Positions 54,825 to 62,036 of a DNA stretch of 64,000 nucleotides are shown piece after piece; within the stretch, counting starts at the first letter, position 1; each line of letters starts with the position of its first letter. The translations under genes were made by a program, and so were the position numbers. Below the pieces are notes generated by a model. It was not told the origin of the DNA. It did no database searches and saw only the letters and a list, made by a program, of their open reading frames with translations. Origin of the DNA: Polaromonas sp. CF318. GTDB taxonomy: Bacteria; Pseudomonadota; Gammaproteobacteria; Burkholderiales; Burkholderiaceae_C. The stretch covers positions 1-64,000 of the forward strand of contig NZ_AKIV01000082.1 in assembly GCF_000282655.1 (NCBI RefSeq), written 5' to 3'.

Positions 54825-55673
54825 ATGCACCATGCCCAGCAACCCACTGCCCAGGACTGGGCGCGCTTTCGCCCCGGCGCGCTGGCCGGCGTGACGCAGA
54901 TGAAGGCCCACTTCACCGAACATACGTTTGAGCGCCACAGCCACGAAACCTATTCCATAGGCGTCACCGCCTCCGGCGTGCAGACTTTTCATTGCGGCGG
55001 CACACTGCACGCCAGCCTGCGCGGCGACGTCATCCTCTTTAATCCCGACGAGCCGCACGACGGCCAGCGCGGCACGCAGGAGGGCTTTGGCTACAGCATG
55101 CTGTATGTGGCGCCGCATGTGGTGGAAGAGTGCCGCGACAAGGAGGCCGGCGTCGACATGGCGGCCTACTTCCGCCAGCCCGTGGTGCGCGACGCGGCCA
55201 TGGGCCGCGCGCTGGCACACGCCATAGGCGCGGCGGGCCAGGCCCAGGAATCGCTGCGCGCCGAGGAACTCACGCGCCATGTGCTGGTGCGGCTGCTGCA
55301 GCGTTACGGCGAGCGGCGCAGCGCGGGCGAGGGTAGCAAGGCCGCCGGCGCGGCCCGCATGGCCCGCATTCGCGACTACCTGCGCAGCCACTACGACCAG
55401 GACATCACCGTTGACGCCCTGGCGCGCGAGGCCGGCCTTTCGCGCGTACACCTGACCCGCGCTTTTGCCCGGCAGTTCGGCGTGCCGCCGCATATCTACC
55501 TCAATGCCGTGCGCCTGGAACGCGCCCAGTCCGCCATGCTGGCCGGCCAGGGCCTGGCCGACGTCGCCGCAGCCTGCGGCTTCGCCGACCAGAGCCATTT
55601 CAGCCGGCGTTTCAAAGGGAGTGTGGGGCTTGCGCCTGGGGCCTGGTTGCGGCAGATGCGGCTTGGGTGCTAG
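54825..55673 (+). CDS. AraC-family transcriptional regulator
   Basis: 282 residues from ATG 54825. The N-terminal half is a cupin-like ligand-binding AraC_binding domain ('HTFERHSHETYSIGVTASG', 'GDVILFNPDEPHDG'). The C-terminal about 100 residues contain two helix-turn-helix units ('ITVDALAREAGLSRVHLTRAF' in parts, and 'LADVAAACGFADQSHFSRRFK'). The type often controls a neighbouring transport or metabolic gene; here the divergent cupin gene is the closest candidate. Confidence 0.9.
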   Translation: MHHAQQPTAQDWARFRPGALAGVTQMKAHFTEHTFERHSHETYSIGVTASGVQTFHCGGTLHASLRGDVILFNPDEPHDGQRGTQEGFGYSMLYVAPHVVEECRDKEAGVDMAAYFRQPVVRDAAMGRALAHAIGAAGQAQESLRAEELTRHVLVRLLQRYGERRSAGEGSKAAGAARMARIRDYLRSHYDQDITVDALAREAGLSRVHLTRAFARQFGVPPHIYLNAVRLERAQSAMLAGQGLADVAAACGFADQSHFSRRFKGSVGLAPGAWLRQMRLGC

Positions 55674-55680
55674 CCAAACC

Positions 55681-55998
55681 ATGCCAGCATCTCACTATCT
55701 TTCCTCCATCGGCAAAGCCGCAACCGTGACGATTGCGGGTGCCGCGGCGGTGGTTGTGTCTCTGCTTGCGGCGCTTTATGCGGTAATGCTTTGCGGCAGC
55801 GCTCTTGGCGGTACAGCGATCGGTGTTGTTTTCGGCCTGGTGGCTTTGGCAATGCTGGTGGCACTTGGCTATGGTTTTTGGCGGTTGTCGTGGCCACTGA
55901 GGGCATTGGTGGGCATTGCATTGCTTGCCGGCAGCTTCCTGCTCTTGCCGCGGCCGACATGTGCTGCAAAACCTCAAGCCACCATAGATTGCCAATGA
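55681..55998 (+). CDS. Small membrane protein, unrecognised
   Basis: 105 residues, starting 7 bases after the AraC stop. Three hydrophobic segments are visible (about 14-37, 44-66 and 72-88), and a Pro/Cys-containing hydrophilic tail follows. Few charges overall. I do not recognise the family. It reads in the same frame as an AraC-overlapping open frame, so the N-terminal boundary rests on the ATG at 55681 alone. Confidence 0.55.
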   Translation: MPASHYLSSIGKAATVTIAGAAAVVVSLLAALYAVMLCGSALGGTAIGVVFGLVALAMLVALGYGFWRLSWPLRALVGIALLAGSFLLLPRPTCAAKPQATIDCQ

Positions 55999-56095
55999 TC
56001 TATCGGCTTATGATTTTTCCGTGTCCGGTTTATGCCGCAGATCTTGAAAGTACGGAAGGAAAGAATGCGTAAAAAGAATCGCCCCTTCCTCTCCC

Positions 56096-56371
56096 ATGAT
56101 TGACGCCTTCGCGGTCCTCTGCTGCTTTATCGGCGGCCTGTTCCTGGTGGGGGCCTGGAAGCTGCTGATCTCCAGGCATGAGCCGGAAATTCAAAGCCAG
56201 CCCGTGAGCTGGGCGGACATGCTTCTGGAGTTGCTCACGGACGGGGGCTGGATCGAATTCACCGCAGTCGATCGCTTCACCGCGGTTCTTGTGCTGTTTT
56301 TGATCGGTATGTTTTTTCTCTGGGGCGGGCTGTATGTCGGGCTGGCATGGGGCGATGTTGTCGTGGTGTGA
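56096..56371 (+). CDS. Small two-helix membrane protein, unrecognised
   Basis: 91 residues. Hydrophobic helices at about 4-25 and 64-88 flank a polar segment with 'EPEIQSQPVSWADMLLELLTD' (in two parts). No clear ribosome site. Base composition fits coding sequence, but there is no family signature that I can name. Confidence 0.5.
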   Translation: MIDAFAVLCCFIGGLFLVGAWKLLISRHEPEIQSQPVSWADMLLELLTDGGWIEFTAVDRFTAVLVLFLIGMFFLWGGLYVGLAWGDVVVV

Positions 56372-56490
56372 TGCCCAAACGCATCGGGGCGCGAAGCTGC
56401 CTGTTCCGGGGTGTTTTGGCTGAAAGTGTCCATTGCGGCGATGGTCGATGCCGGATAAAACGATCACGACCAACTGGAGGCCCTTGACCC

Positions 56491-56898
56491 ATGACAGACA
56501 TCGCCGTTGAATACCGCCACAACTATCCGCTGGACCCGCTTGACGTTGTGCGCGTCTTCGACCAATCCGGCCTCAAGCGTCCCACGGGTGATCTGCCCAG
56601 AATCACGCGCATGTTCGCCGCGCCATGTCTTGTGCTGTCAGCGTGGGTAGGCAATGAGCTGGTGGGCGTGAGCCGTTCACTGACCGACTACGCCTACTGC
56701 TGCTATCTCTCCGACCTCGCCGTCGACAAAAAGTACCAGGGCGCCGGCATCGGCAAGGAACTCATCAAGCGCACGCGGGCCGTGATCGGGGACCAGGTAT
56801 CGCTGATATTGCTCTCAGCCCCCGACGCCATGTCTTACTACCCGACGCAGGGCTTTGAGCCGGCCGGCAGCGCGTTTCTGATCCGTCGAAAGCATTAA
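56491..56898 (+). CDS. GNAT-family N-acetyltransferase
   Basis: 135 residues of a single GNAT domain: motif A 'LSDLAVDKKYQGAGIGKELI' (about 73-92) binds acetyl-CoA, and 'LSAPDAMSYYPTQGFEP' forms the last strand. GGAGG lies about 12 bases before the ATG. Acceptor unknown. A perfect palindromic terminator follows the stop. Confidence 0.85.
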   Translation: MTDIAVEYRHNYPLDPLDVVRVFDQSGLKRPTGDLPRITRMFAAPCLVLSAWVGNELVGVSRSLTDYAYCCYLSDLAVDKKYQGAGIGKELIKRTRAVIGDQVSLILLSAPDAMSYYPTQGFEPAGSAFLIRRKH

Positions 56899-56915
56899 GG
56901 CCAGGCTCCGCAGCC

Positions 56916-56939
56916 AGCCCGCAAGCGCTTGCGGGCTTT
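56916..56939 (+). terminator. Intrinsic terminator after the GNAT gene
   Basis: AGCCCGCAA and TTGCGGGCT form a 9-bp stem around GCGC, the whole 22 bases being a perfect palindrome, followed by TTG after the last T. The T-run is short, so termination may be partial. It lies 18 bases after the GNAT stop. Confidence 0.7.
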
Positions 56940-56993
56940 GGAATGCGGCGTTCTCCTACAGAATGTTACTTTTGGCTTGGCTATATTGAAGTG

Positions 56994-57068
56994 GCGACCC
57001 CATCCGGGGGCCGCACTCACTCCTCTGGATTTACCAGTTCAAGGCCCGGGCCGCCCGGGTTTCTTTTT
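56994..57068 (+). ncRNA. Candidate small RNA or attenuating leader
   Basis: Between the GNAT terminator and the histidine kinase start is a second strong terminator-like hairpin, CCCGGG-CCG-CCCGGG (57045-57059), extended by G-U/A-U pairs and followed by TTTCTTTTT. A third CCCGGG at 57070-57075 could pair with either arm instead. Upstream, CCCC-ATCC-GGGG (56998-57009) makes another stem, and a CU-rich single-stranded stretch CACTCACTCCTCT lies between them. A TATATT box at 56982-56987 would start a transcript near 56994. So this could be a 75-nt Hfq-type small RNA or the leader of the kinase mRNA ending in an attenuator. No good -35 is visible. Confidence 0.35.
57044..57068 (+). terminator. 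Terminator-like hairpin in the kinase leader
   Basis: Stem of two CCCGGG arms with a CCG loop, next to G-U pairs and TTTCTTTTT, about 98 bases before the histidine kinase GTG at 57166. The features are those of a strong intrinsic terminator, but it lies in front of, not after, a gene. Confidence 0.65.
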
Positions 57069-57165
57069 GCCCGGGTCCTCTTGTGATGCTGTATTTGTAC
57101 GCAGTCAGCTCAGTTTCCATGCCGAGCGCTCGCGAGCCGTTGGCCAGGGCGGGAGATGGAGCGCC

Positions 57166-59043
57166 GTGAGCCTCCATACCGTCTTGCCCGTGGATTCCGT
57201 CAGCATCGAACGCTTTCGCCTGCTGGTCGATTCGGTGGTGGACTACGGAATCTTCATGCTGGACCCGGACGGGCATGTGGTGTCATGGAATGCCGGCGCA
57301 ACCCGCATCAAAGGCTATGTCGCCGATGAAGTGATAGGGCGGCATTTCTCCATGTTTTACACGGACGAGGCGCGGGCCACCGGCTGGCCCCAGCAGGAGC
57401 TGGCCTTCGCCAAAAAAAGGGGCCGTTTCGAGGACGAGGGCTGGAGGGTGCGCAAGGACGGCTCGCGCTTCTGGGCCAATGTGGTCATCACCTCGCTGAC
57501 CGATCCGGACGGGACCCATGCGGGGTTCGCCAAGGTGACCCGCGACCTCACCGAAAGGCGCAGGCAGGAGCAAGCCCTGCGCGAAAGCGAAGAGCGGCTG
57601 CGCCTGATGGTGGAGGGCGTGCAGGACTATGCGATCTTCATGCTGGACCCCGAGGGCATCATCCAGAGCTGGAACACCGGCGCGCAGATCCTCAAGGGCT
57701 ATACCGCTTCCGAGGCCATAGGCCGGCACTTTCGCATGTTTTACCGGCCCGAGGAACTGGCGCTTGGCATGCCCGAGAACGAGTTGCGGACGGCGCTGGA
57801 AAAAGGCCGAGCCGAAGAAGAGGGCTGGCGCGTGCGCAAGGACGGCACCCGGTTCTGGGCCAATGTGGTCATCACGGCCATCCGTGATGCCGAAGGGCAG
57901 TTGCGCGGCTTCGCCAAGATCACACGCGACATGTCCGAGCGCCGGCGGCTCGAGGAACTGGAGCGCTCCAGCCGGCGCATGAATGAATTCCTGGCCATGC
58001 TCGCGCATGAGTTGCGCAATCCGCTGGCGCCCATCCGCAATGCCGTCACCGTCCTGCAACTCGAGCCCGCGCCCAGCCCGGTCGTCAAAAACAGCCGCGA
58101 GATGATAGACCGCCAGCTCACCCACATGACAAGGCTTGTCGACGACCTGCTGGACGTAGGGCGCCTGACCACCGGCAAGATACGGCTCAAGAAAGAAACC
58201 GTGCTCTACAACCAGGTCCTGAGCCGGGCCGCGGAGGCCATGCGGCCCATGATGGACGCCAGGCACCACACATTTTCCTCGGAGCTGCCGCAGGACGATA
58301 TCTATGTGGACGCCGACAGCATACGGCTGACCCAGGTGATCCAGAACCTTTTGACCAACGCGGCCAAGTACACGCCGGCGGGCGGGCGCATCACGCTGCG
58401 CTGCTGGGCGGAAGGCAGCCAGGTGTGGACCGAGGTGTCAGACACCGGGCTGGGCCTTACCAGGACCGCGATCCAGGAGATTTTTGAATTGTTCTCCCAG
58501 GGCGACATGCAGTCGGCCGCCAAGGAAAGCGGCCTGGGCATAGGCTTGACGCTGGCCAAGTCGCTGGTGGAAATGCATGGCGGCGTGCTCAGCGCCGACA
58601 GCGAGGGCCCCGACAGGGGAAGCCGGTTCAGGTTTTCGATCCCCGGGGCGACCGCAGGCAAGCCGGTGGCGGCCGATGAGCCTTCGAAAAAATTCCTGGT
58701 TGTTGACGACAACCGGGATGCGGCCGACAGCCTCGCGGAAGTGCTCCGGCTGCTGGGGCATTCGGCCAAGGTCGCTTACAACGGGCCCGACGCGCTGGAG
58801 ATCGCAAAAACCTACAGGGCGGACGCCGCGCTGGTCGATATCGGCATGCCCGGCATGAATGGGTTTGAAGTCGCCAGCGAACTGCGCAGCTTGCCGCGCG
58901 GCCCCGGCATGCTCATTGCGGCCATTACCGGTTACGGCCATGAGGACGACAGGAACCGGACCCTGGCCGGCGGCTTTGACTGCCACCTGGTGAAACCGGT
59001 CGATTTCCCGGCCCTGGAAGACCTGATCCAGCGCCTGGACTGA
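57166..59043 (+). CDS. PAS-PAS hybrid histidine kinase with C-terminal receiver
   Basis: 625 residues from GTG 57166, which has GGAG 6-9 bases upstream. Two PAS/PAC domains (about 12-130 and 145-265) are near-duplicates: 'YGIFMLDPDGHVVSWNAGATRIKGY' and 'YAIFMLDPEGIIQSWNTGAQILKGY' in short pieces. HisKA follows with phospho-His281 in 'LAHELRNPLAP', then HATPase with N-box 'NLLTNAAKYTP' and G-boxes 'DTGLGL', 'GLGIGLTL', and a receiver domain (about 505-625) with phospho-Asp558 in 'VDIGMPGMNG' and Lys near the end. No membrane segment, so it is a soluble sensor; the PAS pair may bind haem or flavin. No response-regulator gene is adjacent. Confidence 0.9.
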   Translation: MSLHTVLPVDSVSIERFRLLVDSVVDYGIFMLDPDGHVVSWNAGATRIKGYVADEVIGRHFSMFYTDEARATGWPQQELAFAKKRGRFEDEGWRVRKDGSRFWANVVITSLTDPDGTHAGFAKVTRDLTERRRQEQALRESEERLRLMVEGVQDYAIFMLDPEGIIQSWNTGAQILKGYTASEAIGRHFRMFYRPEELALGMPENELRTALEKGRAEEEGWRVRKDGTRFWANVVITAIRDAEGQLRGFAKITRDMSERRRLEELERSSRRMNEFLAMLAHELRNPLAPIRNAVTVLQLEPAPSPVVKNSREMIDRQLTHMTRLVDDLLDVGRLTTGKIRLKKETVLYNQVLSRAAEAMRPMMDARHHTFSSELPQDDIYVDADSIRLTQVIQNLLTNAAKYTPAGGRITLRCWAEGSQVWTEVSDTGLGLTRTAIQEIFELFSQGDMQSAAKESGLGIGLTLAKSLVEMHGGVLSADSEGPDRGSRFRFSIPGATAGKPVAADEPSKKFLVVDDNRDAADSLAEVLRLLGHSAKVAYNGPDALEIAKTYRADAALVDIGMPGMNGFEVASELRSLPRGPGMLIAAITGYGHEDDRNRTLAGGFDCHLVKPVDFPALEDLIQRLD

Positions 59044-59056
59044 GCCGGCAAAGCGC

Positions 59057-59296
59057 CTAGCGGGGCAGGGGCGCGTCCCCCAGCAGCCTGCCCATGGCCT
59101 GCTCGAATGCGGCGTCTTCCCTGCATTGCTCGATTTCCGCGGCCGTCGGCGCCGGGCCGCTGCCTTGCCGGTGCGCGGCCATCTTCGCCGTCAGGCTGTT
59201 GTGGCGCTGCTCACGCGCGGCGCTGTCGGCGTGCCGGGTTTTCTCGAGGGCGGAATCCCCGGGAAGGGGCAAACGGGTGGGCAGAACGGCGGGCAT
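59057..59296 (-). CDS. Small soluble protein, unrecognised
   Basis: 79 residues from ATG 59296, with AAGGA 7-11 bases upstream. Polar and helix-forming ('SAAREQRHNSLTAKMAAHRQG', in parts, and 'EIEQCREDAAFEQAMGRLLG'), no signal peptide or membrane helix. It lies antiparallel to the kinase, 13 bases beyond its stop. The ribosome site and amino-acid composition support a gene, but there is no family signature. Confidence 0.5.
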   Translation of the reverse strand: MPAVLPTRLPLPGDSALEKTRHADSAAREQRHNSLTAKMAAHRQGSGPAPTAAEIEQCREDAAFEQAMGRLLGDAPLPR

Positions 59297-59614
59297 GTGT
59301 TTCCTTGGGTGTTGACTGAATACTGACAGGTCAGGCGCCCGCGCGCCATGTCATTTTGCACAGCTTCGCTGGGTAGTTTCCCGAGGGCAGACGCCGGACT
59401 GGTGAATGCGCAATAAGTCACGGGCCCGCCCCGCGCGCAGTACCTCCATCCGCGTACCCCATTTGTGCGACATACAGGCCGGCCCTGCCTCACTACCATG
59501 CACCGCACAGTTCATCCGGCCGCGCATCCACAGTGGTCCGTTAAAGGATGTCTGCCTCGAAGCTTCATGGCGTCCGTGAAGCTTTTTATCGCGTGCTTTC
59601 AAAGGAGGAACCAG
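59297..59614. promoter_or_regulatory. Non-coding divergent region with a terminator-like leader hairpin
   Basis: This 318-base region lies between two divergent small genes. A short palindrome CTGAC-AG-GTCAG (59323-59334) is close to the minus-strand gene. At 59560-59584 AAGCTTCA and TGAAGCTT form an 8-bp stem with a nine-base loop and five Ts at 59583-59587, just 13 bases before the AAAGGAGG ribosome site at 59601-59608. An in-frame GTG at 59465 exists but the strong ribosome site favours 59615. No clear promoter is visible. Confidence 0.4.
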
Positions 59615-60238
59615 ATGTCCGGATTCAGAACGTTCAACCACACCAGCCAACCCATGTGGGTCACCATCTACACCTTGGATCGCGGTTTTAAGGAGGATTG
59701 GGGCAATGTCGATGCGGGAACATTCCGTGACTGGAACAGCGGAACCTACCTTCACGGGTCGTATTACCAGATCCGCGGGCAGTGGCCCACGACGGATTCC
59801 AAATTCGACACGGACACCACGACGACCCTGGGCCCATCCGATCCCTACGAACGGGTTCTGCTTGGGGGCGACTCCGGTGTTTATTGGTCCAAACCCCTGG
59901 TCCGCACCGACAACTTTCTCGATGTGCCCGTATGGATCACGATCTACACCGGCTCAGGGCAGACAAAAACGGATTACGGTGACGTCGAGAAAGGCTCCAC
60001 GCGCGATTGGTCTTCGGGTGTGCAGGGTGAGTATTCAAGCCATTCGATTCTGACCGTGCTCGCGGAATGGACGCCTATTGCCGCCCCCCTGGACAGAACG
60101 CTCCAGGCGGCACCCCCGGCGAAGCAGGAGTCCCTCAAGACCAGCCGGATGTTTGGCTTGAAGGCAAACGGCGTCGCCCACCTGCGCCTGGAGATGAAGG
60201 ATGGACAAGTGACCTGGACGAATGTGGATGGGGAATAA
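59615..60238 (+). CDS. Protein with internal duplication of a Trp/Tyr-rich beta unit, unrecognised
   Basis: 207 residues from ATG 59615 behind AAAGGAGG. Two related units are visible: 'PMWVTIYTLDRGFKEDWGNV' (13-32) continuing to 'AGTFRDWNSG', and 'PVWITIYTGSGQTKTDYGDV' (105-124) continuing to 'KGSTRDWSSG'. Each ends in a 'RGQW'/'LAEW' strand. The pattern suggests two beta-sandwich repeats. There is no signal peptide, no metal motif and few charged clusters. It could be a lectin-like or pore-forming type fold, but no signature lets me say so. A terminator follows. Confidence 0.65.
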   Translation: MSGFRTFNHTSQPMWVTIYTLDRGFKEDWGNVDAGTFRDWNSGTYLHGSYYQIRGQWPTTDSKFDTDTTTTLGPSDPYERVLLGGDSGVYWSKPLVRTDNFLDVPVWITIYTGSGQTKTDYGDVEKGSTRDWSSGVQGEYSSHSILTVLAEWTPIAAPLDRTLQAAPPAKQESLKTSRMFGLKANGVAHLRLEMKDGQVTWTNVDGE

Positions 60239-60273
60239 GCCCTTGGTGGGAGCTCCCGTGGCCGTGTGGGATT

Positions 60274-60301
60274 AAGCCATCGGTGGCCCGGGCTTGTTTT
60301 T
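60274..60301 (+). terminator. Intrinsic terminator of the duplicated-unit gene
   Basis: AAGCC-AT-CGG and CCG-GGCTT form an 8-bp stem with a two-base bulge and a TGGC loop, followed by GTTTTT. It starts 36 bases after the stop codon at 60238. Confidence 0.65.
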
Positions 60302-60430
60302 GCGCCGGAAAACAGGAACTAATTTCGGTGAAAAATTCCTTTTGTTCCCGAGGCTGTTGACGCGCCCTGGCCATAAAGCATCATCCAGCCATCGCTGATT
60401 CACCACCATGCAGGACTCACATCGCAAGCC

Positions 60431-60739
60431 ATGGGCACGTTTACTTCCCAGCCGGAACTTCCCGACAAAGTAGCGCTCGCCTTTGTCGACGCCACGGCTG
60501 CACGGTGGTCGATCCCACAGGTTGAGCTCTATGAAAAAGAGGCCCTGGTGATGGTGACGGTTGAAACGCTGGCATCAGACGGGAAAGACGTTGACGTGGC
60601 CGTCAAACAAGCCGTTGCACGGGCTCTCAACAAACTGATTCCCCCCGACTCCGACCACAAGTTCGGGCTTTGGATGGTGGTCTTCTGTTGCGAGGGTCAT
60701 GTGTACGACACGATTCACCCGAGTGAATTTAATGATTGA
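60431..60739 (+). CDS. Small cytoplasmic protein, unrecognised
   Basis: 102 residues with a mixed alpha/beta pattern: 'YEKEALVMVTVETLASDG', 'VKQAVARALNKLIPPDSDHK' and 'GLWMVVFCCEGHVYDTIHP' in pieces. No signal peptide or membrane segment. There is no strong ribosome site (the ATG follows GCAAGCC). A fold like a small tautomerase or ferredoxin-like protein is possible. I do not recognise a family. Confidence 0.5.
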   Translation: MGTFTSQPELPDKVALAFVDATAARWSIPQVELYEKEALVMVTVETLASDGKDVDVAVKQAVARALNKLIPPDSDHKFGLWMVVFCCEGHVYDTIHPSEFND

Positions 60740-60861
60740 ACGCAAACGGCATAAGGATGTCATTCGCAGATTGCACGCCTAGAATCGCTGGCATGATTGA
60801 TTGAAGCTCCGGGTGCGGCGCGAGTTCATGACATGCTCAAAATTCACTGGTGCGAGGTCCA

Positions 60862-61224
60862 ATGCGATCATCCCTCATTGCAATAGCCGTAGCGATCAGC
60901 GCGTGTACCACGGCGTCGGCCACCAGCTCTATTTCATTCGAGGCGGACGGCTATCTCCTGGATGTCACCGTGGGCGACGACAGCCGGCCATCCATAGCCG
61001 CGCTCAGCTTTGGGATGCCCGGCGGCAAGCAAAGCGTGGTGATTCCGATGCGGCACATAAAAGTCGAGGCCTTCGATACGCAACAAAAGGTCTTGTTGCT
61101 CCGGTTCATCAACCCGGGAGATTCGACGCTTCCAAAGGACTTTATTCTGAGTGTCAGAAACGATGCCGGCGTGCTGACAATCGACGGGAAGTCAAGTTCA
61201 GGCCGCTTCTCCTGGGGCGTGTAG
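60862..61224 (+). CDS. Small probable lipoprotein, unrecognised
   Basis: 120 residues from ATG 60862, with GAGG five to eight bases upstream. A hydrophobic leader ends in Ile-Ser-Ala-Cys (Cys15), a plausible lipobox. The mature part reads as beta strands ('SISFEADGYLLDVTVGDDSRPS', in parts, 'VVIPMRHIKVEAFDTQQK', 'LLLRFINPGDSTLPK'). It ends convergent with the FabG-like gene, 18 bases apart. Confidence 0.55.
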   Translation: MRSSLIAIAVAISACTTASATSSISFEADGYLLDVTVGDDSRPSIAALSFGMPGGKQSVVIPMRHIKVEAFDTQQKVLLLRFINPGDSTLPKDFILSVRNDAGVLTIDGKSSSGRFSWGV

Positions 61225-61242
61225 GGGCTCAGGCGCTCCTGC

Positions 61243-61986
61243 CTAAACCGACATCCCCCCGGACACCTCAATCACCGCCCCATTGACATAACTGGCCTCG
61301 TCGCTCGCCAGGAAGGCATAGACATTGGCAATCTCCTCGGGTCGGCCAAGGCGCTTGAGCGGCACGTGCGCCTCCATTTCCTTGAGGACTTTTTCGGGAA
61401 TGGTGTCCAGGATGTGTGTGGCGACAAAACCCGGTGCGACGGCGTTGACGCGCACGCCCTTGGGGCCCAGTTCGCGGCTCCAGGTCTTGGTGAAACCGAT
61501 CACGCCGAACTTGCTGGCCGCGTAATTGGTCTGGCCGAAGTTACCGTAGATACCAACCACCGAGCTGGCATTGAGGATCACGCCGCTGCCCTGGGCCACC
61601 ATGGTGTCGGCCACGGCTTGGGCGCAGTGGAAGACGCCGCGCAGGTTGACGTCTATGACTTTGTCGAATTGCTCCAGCGTCATTTTCTGCAGGCGGGCAT
61701 CCTGGGTGATGCCGGCGTTGTTGACCAGCACGTCGATGCGGCCAAACTGGTCTTTGACCTTGCCGACCACGGCGTCGACCATGGCGCGCTGGGTCACGTC
61801 CATCACAAATCCCACTGCCTGGGCGCCCAGGGCCTGGCATTGCTTCACGGCGTCGTCGACGCCGGTTTGTTTGACGTCGCAGACGATGACGGTCGCGCCT
61901 TCCTGCGCGAACTTGAGGGCGGTGGCCAGGCCTATGCCCTGGGCGGCGCCTGTGATAAGGCTGATCTTGTTTTGGAGTCTTGGCAT
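61243..61986 (-). CDS. FabG-like short-chain dehydrogenase (3-oxoacyl-ACP/acetoacetyl-CoA reductase)
   Basis: 247 residues. The SDR motifs are intact: '[16 protein letters not shown]' binds NAD(P), 'NNAGITQD' follows, and the catalytic tetrad lies in '[23 protein letters not shown]' (Ser, Tyr, Lys). It ends '[10 protein letters not shown]', as in FabG/PhbB. It lies behind the FadJ-like gene on the same strand, so it may act on 3-ketoacyl-CoAs from beta-oxidation or polyhydroxyalkanoate synthesis rather than in the main fatty-acid pathway. Cofactor preference is not clear from the motif. Confidence 0.85.
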   Translation of the reverse strand: MPRLQNKISLITGAAQGIGLATALKFAQEGATVIVCDVKQTGVDDAVKQCQALGAQAVGFVMDVTQRAMVDAVVGKVKDQFGRIDVLVNNAGITQDARLQKMTLEQFDKVIDVNLRGVFHCAQAVADTMVAQGSGVILNASSVVGIYGNFGQTNYAASKFGVIGFTKTWSRELGPKGVRVNAVAPGFVATHILDTIPEKVLKEMEAHVPLKRLGRPEEIANVYAFLASDEASYVNGAVIEVSGGMSV

Positions 61987-62010
61987 GAATTAGTTGGGTG
62001 AGGTGAATGA

Positions 62011-62036
62011 AAAAAGAAAGGAGAACGGTGCCGTTC
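62011..62036 (-). terminator. Possible weak terminator between fadJ-like and fabG-like genes
   Basis: On the minus strand GAACG-GCAC-CGTTC overlaps the stop of the FadJ-like gene and is followed by TCCTTTCTTTTTT. The stem is only five pairs, so readthrough into the FabG-like gene is likely. Confidence 0.4.

Noticed and set aside
59465-59614. N-terminal extension of the duplicated-unit protein from GTG 59465
   Set aside because: The extension has a noncoding-like composition, spans the terminator-like hairpin, and ATG 59615 has a far better ribosome site.
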